DNA of 64,000 nucleotides from Embleya sp042956465 (GTDB lineage Bacteria > Actinomycetota > Actinomycetes > Streptomycetales > Streptomycetaceae). The stretch spans positions 456,943 to 520,942 of the forward strand of contig NZ_JBIBGL010000006.1 in the NCBI RefSeq assembly GCF_042956465.1. The letters run 5' to 3'. The notes beneath the pieces are model-generated. The model did no database searches, was not told the DNA's origin, and saw nothing but the letters and a program-made list of their open reading frames with translations. A program made the position numbers and the translations under genes. Shown piece after piece: positions 61,351-64,000 of the stretch (positions within the stretch are counted from its first letter, which is position 1; the number at the start of each line of letters is the position of its first letter).

Positions 61351-62052
61351 TCAGCCGGCGTCGGGGCGGAGAAGGCCGGTGAGGACGCCCGTGACGATGC
61401 GGTCGAAGAGGTGTTCCACCGGCTCGTCGTCGTCGGTGCCCTGAGCGGCGAATGCGGCGGCCAGGTGGGGGTGTCGGCCCGATGTCGCGACGTGGGTCAG
61501 GTAGGCGGCCTGGGCCTGCTGCCATTGCGGGAGGGTCCGGCCGGCTCGGGCCTGGTTGATCTCCGTGCGGGCGAGTCCGGCGACCACGGCGCTGAGGACG
61601 GCGATCGCCTCCAGCTTGGTGCGGGACGGAACCTGGAGGCCGGACAGCGCACCCAGCGCGCATTCGAGATACGCGATGGTGTTCGGCCCGAGTGGGGTTC
61701 GGGTGGCGGTCGCGTCGAGAAGCCAGGGATGGGCGAGGGTGACGCGACGGCTCTCGCGGGCGAGGTCCAGGAGGTCTTCGAGCCAGTCGCCGCCGGGTTG
61801 AGGGTGTCGGATCCCGGAGTGCGCGCGGTCGACCATGAGTTCGACGAGTTCCTCGCGCGTGGCGACGTAGCGGTACAGCGAGGCCGGACCCGCGCCGAGG
61901 GCGTCGGCCACGGCGCGCATGGTGACGGCGGCGAGGCCGTGGGCGTCGGCGAGGGCCATTCCCGCGGCGGCGAGAGTGTCGCGGTCGTAGCCGGGAGCCG
62001 GCCCGCGCGCGGCGCGTTCGGGACGGAGCCAGATGTTGTCGGCCGAGCCCAC
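61351..62052 (-). CDS. TetR-family repressor (TetR_C_1 type)
   Basis: The 233-residue protein has an N-terminal helix-turn-helix (TLAAAGMALADAHGLAAVTMRAVADALGAGPASLYRYVATREELVELMVD) and a C-terminal domain with the hydrophobic helices common in this subgroup. GTG 62052 has AAAGAGGC upstream. It is divergent from an alpha/beta hydrolase gene, and a near-palindrome at 62076-62094 lies between, so autoregulation and control of the hydrolase are likely. Confidence 0.82.
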   Translation of the reverse strand: MGSADNIWLRPERAARGPAPGYDRDTLAAAGMALADAHGLAAVTMRAVADALGAGPASLYRYVATREELVELMVDRAHSGIRHPQPGGDWLEDLLDLARESRRVTLAHPWLLDATATRTPLGPNTIAYLECALGALSGLQVPSRTKLEAIAVLSAVVAGLARTEINQARAGRTLPQWQQAQAAYLTHVATSGRHPHLAAAFAAQGTDDDEPVEHLFDRIVTGVLTGLLRPDAG

Positions 62053-62075
62053 GACGATGCCTCTTTCCACTGCGA

Positions 62076-62094
62076 ACGATGTATGCAGTATCGT
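62076..62094. promoter_or_regulatory. Candidate TetR operator between repressor and hydrolase
   Basis: ACGATGTATGCAGTATCGT is an imperfect palindrome (ACGAT arms, central TGCA). The 9-mer ACTGCGAAC overlaps its left edge (62069-62077) and recurs at 62106-62114, a possible second half-site. Confidence 0.6.
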
Positions 62095-62145
62095 AGCGTC
62101 CCAGAACTGCGAACATCGATCGCAGTTGATGCGGAGGAGGACACG

Positions 62146-63123
62146 ATGGCTACGACGGCCAGGGATTCCGCACCGGAAGACGCTCCCGCGGCGCGCTCGT
62201 GGACGCCGACCCGGTACGCCCGCAACGGCAGTGTCGAGATCGCCTACGACCGGCTCGACGGCTCGCGGGGCGAGCCGCTGCTCCTGGTGATGGGCCTGGC
62301 GACGGCGCGGTTCTGGTGGCCCGACGGCCTTTCCGGAGCGTTCGCGGACGCCGGATTCGAGGTCGCCCGCTACGACCAGCGGGATGCGGGCGAGTCGACG
62401 CGGATGCCGGATACGGCGACGGGCAACCCGTTCAAGGCGCTGTTCGGCAAGCGGGGCGAGGCGTACACGGCCGAGGACATGACGGACGACGCCGTTGCGG
62501 TGATGGACGAACTCGGTTGGGAGCGTGTGCACGTCTTCGGTCACTCGATGGGCGGGCTGATCGCCCAGCGGCTCGCGCTGCGGTATCCGGAACGGGTGCT
62601 CAGCCTCACCTCGTCGGCCGCGCTTCCCAGCGACGTGTCCGGCCTGGGCGTACTGCGCTACCTGCGCTTCGGGCTCCTGGCGAAGCTCGCGCGCGCCAAG
62701 TTCCCCGAAGGCCGTGAGGGGGACATCGAGGCGTCTCTCACGGTGTGGCGAGGGATCGCCTCGCCCGGCTACCCGTTCGACGAGGAGGCGGCCCGCGCGT
62801 GGGTCGAGGCGGAGGTCGACAGCGGGCCGCGCGACAAGAAGGCCCAGAGCCGTCAGATCGGCGCACAGTGGCACGGGCCGAAGTTGGCGGAGCTGAGGCA
62901 CCCCACGCTCGTCCTGCACGGCGAACAGGACCCGATCCTGCGGGTGCGCGCCGGCCGCGCCACCGCCCGGGCGATCCCAGGCGCCCGCCTGGTCACCTAT
63001 CCGGGTGTCGGCCACGACCTGCCCGCGGCGCTGTGGCCCGATGTCGCGGGCGAGGTGGCCCGGGTGGCGGAACCGGGCGGGAGGCGACCCCGGAAGGCCC
63101 CGGCTCCCGGGACGCTCGGCTGA
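62146..63123 (+). CDS. Alpha/beta hydrolase
   Basis: The 325-residue protein has LLLVMGLATARFWWP (oxyanion region), YDQRDAGEST, nucleophile elbow GHSMGG (Ser about residue 141), HGEQDPILRV (acid) and GVGHDLPAALWP (His). It is of the type often annotated as esterase or aromatic-degradation hydrolase. GGAGGA lies upstream of the ATG at 62146. The divergent TetR gene probably regulates it. Confidence 0.88.
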   Translation: MATTARDSAPEDAPAARSWTPTRYARNGSVEIAYDRLDGSRGEPLLLVMGLATARFWWPDGLSGAFADAGFEVARYDQRDAGESTRMPDTATGNPFKALFGKRGEAYTAEDMTDDAVAVMDELGWERVHVFGHSMGGLIAQRLALRYPERVLSLTSSAALPSDVSGLGVLRYLRFGLLAKLARAKFPEGREGDIEASLTVWRGIASPGYPFDEEAARAWVEAEVDSGPRDKKAQSRQIGAQWHGPKLAELRHPTLVLHGEQDPILRVRAGRATARAIPGARLVTYPGVGHDLPAALWPDVAGEVARVAEPGGRRPRKAPAPGTLG

Positions 63124-63247
63124 CCGGGTACACCTGCCGACGTCTGCTCCTGTCTGCCCCGCCTCGGGGAGGGCGCCCCCACGATCGGGGGATCCGCGGT
63201 GGGGCCGGTGCCGCGGCCTTGGAGCATCACGGCGGGTCCCGCTCGTC

Positions 63248-63313
63248 ATGGTCGGCTGGACACTCGCGGGAGTGGCGGCCGGGGTATGGAAGGTCCGCGA
63301 CCGCGACGCGTGA
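63248..63313 (+). CDS. Possible 21-residue membrane miniprotein
   Basis: MVGWTLAGVAAGVWKVRDRDA, one short hydrophobic segment with a charged end. There is no good ribosome binding site, and the length is at the limit of detection. Listed only because the hydrophobic-then-charged layout is typical of real miniproteins; chance is at least as likely. Confidence 0.2.
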   Translation: MVGWTLAGVAAGVWKVRDRDA

Positions 63314-63324
63314 CACCGGTGCCG

Positions 63325-63362
63325 GCTGCCCGGCAGGCCGACCTGCGGGCCTGCCGGGCAGC
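63325..63362. terminator. Bidirectional hairpin before the chitin-binding protein gene end
   Basis: A perfect 15-bp stem (63325-63339 with 63348-63362) around an 8-nt loop. It lies 54 bp beyond the stop of the minus-strand gene at the right edge. Confidence 0.8.
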
Positions 63363-63415
63363 ACGATCGGGAACGACCGCGGTGTGCGTGCGCTACCTGC
63401 CGCGTGCGGGTCGGC

Positions 63416-64000
63416 TCAGCAGGGGCCGAGGTCGACCCAGACGCCCCATTGGCCGGTGGTTCCGGGGACTTCGCCCTGGGTCCACCACTTGGCGCGGTAG
63501 GTGTGGCCTTGATGGGAGACCACGCTGCCGTTGGTGTAGACCGAGTCGGCGTTCCAGGCGGGCGCGGTGCAGGTGCCCGGTCCGGTGCCGCCGACGGTCA
63601 GCGTGTATTGCGCCGTATGGGTGGTGGCGCCGCTGCCGGTCACTGTCACCGTGTACGTACCAGCGGTCGCCGTCGAACTCGCCGACAACTTCAGGGACGA
63701 GCTGTTGCCGGACTGGACGGTGGCCGGCGTGAATTGCGCGGTCACCCCGTTGGGCAGGTTCGACGCGGTCAGGGTGAGCGATTGCGCCGCACCGCTGGTG
63801 GTCGTGGTGCCCACGGTGGTGGTGACGTCCCCGCCGACCGCCACGTTGCCCGAGCTCGGGGTGAGGCTGATCGAGAAGTCGGGGTTGCCCGGCCCACCGT
63901 TACAGGTGGGGTCGTTGGGCTGTGCGGGCAGGCTGACGGCGTCCCAGGCGGCCTTGGTCTTGTTGAACAGGACGCAGGTGGGGTCGAGGGTCTTGGCCGA
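63416..64000 (-). CDS. Secreted protein with Ig-like and chitin-binding (CBM5/12) C terminus, 5' end outside the window
   Basis: The window holds the last 194 codons; the frame is open to the edge. From the edge inward: a segment AKTLDPTCVLFNKTKAAWDAV, a Gly/Pro linker, an Ig-like beta-sandwich (FSISLTPSSGNVAVGGDV through ATHTAQYTLTV-type strands), then a CBM5/12 domain (APAWNADSVYTNGSVVSHQGHTYRAKWWTQGEVPG, W-rich, ending GPC). The CBM binds chitin or cellulose outside the cell. The catalytic domain lies beyond the window, so whether it is a chitinase, protease or other enzyme is unknown. Confidence 0.8.
   Translation of the reverse strand, partial: SAKTLDPTCVLFNKTKAAWDAVSLPAQPNDPTCNGGPGNPDFSISLTPSSGNVAVGGDVTTTVGTTTTSGAAQSLTLTASNLPNGVTAQFTPATVQSGNSSSLKLSASSTATAGTYTVTVTGSGATTHTAQYTLTVGGTGPGTCTAPAWNADSVYTNGSVVSHQGHTYRAKWWTQGEVPGTTGQWGVWVDLGPC

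Noticed and set aside
1..64000. tRNA, rRNA, CRISPR array, prophage or insertion sequence
   Set aside because: Reading both strands I saw no cloverleaf-type sequence, regularly spaced repeat array, transposase or phage structural gene.

Overview
The base composition is very high in G+C, GTG and TTG start codons are common, and most genes have a clear purine-rich ribosome binding site. Together with a complete tap-tpg telomere-replication pair (50789-53760), this points to an actinomycete with a linear replicon, of the Streptomyces/Embleya/Kitasatospora kind. I see no rRNA, tRNA, CRISPR array, insertion sequence or telomere end. The mix of secondary-metabolite, catabolic, secreted and regulator genes fits a chromosome arm or accessory region rather than core.

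Left part (1-16.9 kb): an S33 peptidase, a secreted WxL-type protein, a small secreted protein, a slipin, a SigJ/ECF41 sigma factor, an HhH DNA-repair-like protein, an EamA exporter and a methyltransferase. Then comes a compact three-gene biosynthetic unit (12053-16869): a stand-alone acyl-CoA dehydrogenase, an unusual fusion of acyl-CoA dehydrogenase, adenylation domain and carrier protein, and a type II thioesterase. These look built to load an amino acid on a carrier and desaturate or oxidise it there.

Middle (16.9-37.2 kb): a formate dehydrogenase operon (catalytic subunit with Cys in place of selenocysteine, four-cluster iron-sulfur subunit, NrfD membrane anchor); a PfkB kinase followed by a fused HAD phosphatase/GT20 synthase, likely for a compatible solute; a truncated NAGPA-type gene; a hydrolase/TetR pair with two dyad operators; and a UbiA prenyltransferase. 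A phosphonate locus follows at 30474-37223: TmpA/PhnY*-like dioxygenase and TmpB/PhnZ-like HD oxygenase, a GntR regulator, and a four-gene ABC importer. Its two forward promoter regions share a 14-bp dyad at the same distance from the start codon.

Right part (37.4-64 kb): PanE-like reductase, a deazaflavin-type oxidoreductase with divergent TetR, a cytochrome P450 followed by the tail of a lost short-chain dehydrogenase, an MMPL exporter, an FAD monooxygenase, a secreted PEBP protein, an MFS carrier, a PIG-L deacetylase with an internal 21-bp repeat, a GT4 glycosyltransferase, then tap-tpg beside an AbiTii-like gene. Next come a class A beta-lactamase, small enzymes, and a MerR-type regulator flanked by two paralogous, apparently structured, about 500-nt untranslated elements (59366-59910 and 60718-61242). 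The window ends inside a chitin-binding secreted protein.

Four genes carry the rare leucine codon TTA (WxL protein, lipoprotein at 22517, GT20 synthase, UbiA), which in streptomycetes suggests control by the bldA tRNA. The points I would follow up first are the twin RNA elements, the dehydrogenase-adenylation-carrier fusion, and the polymerase-like motifs in Tap.
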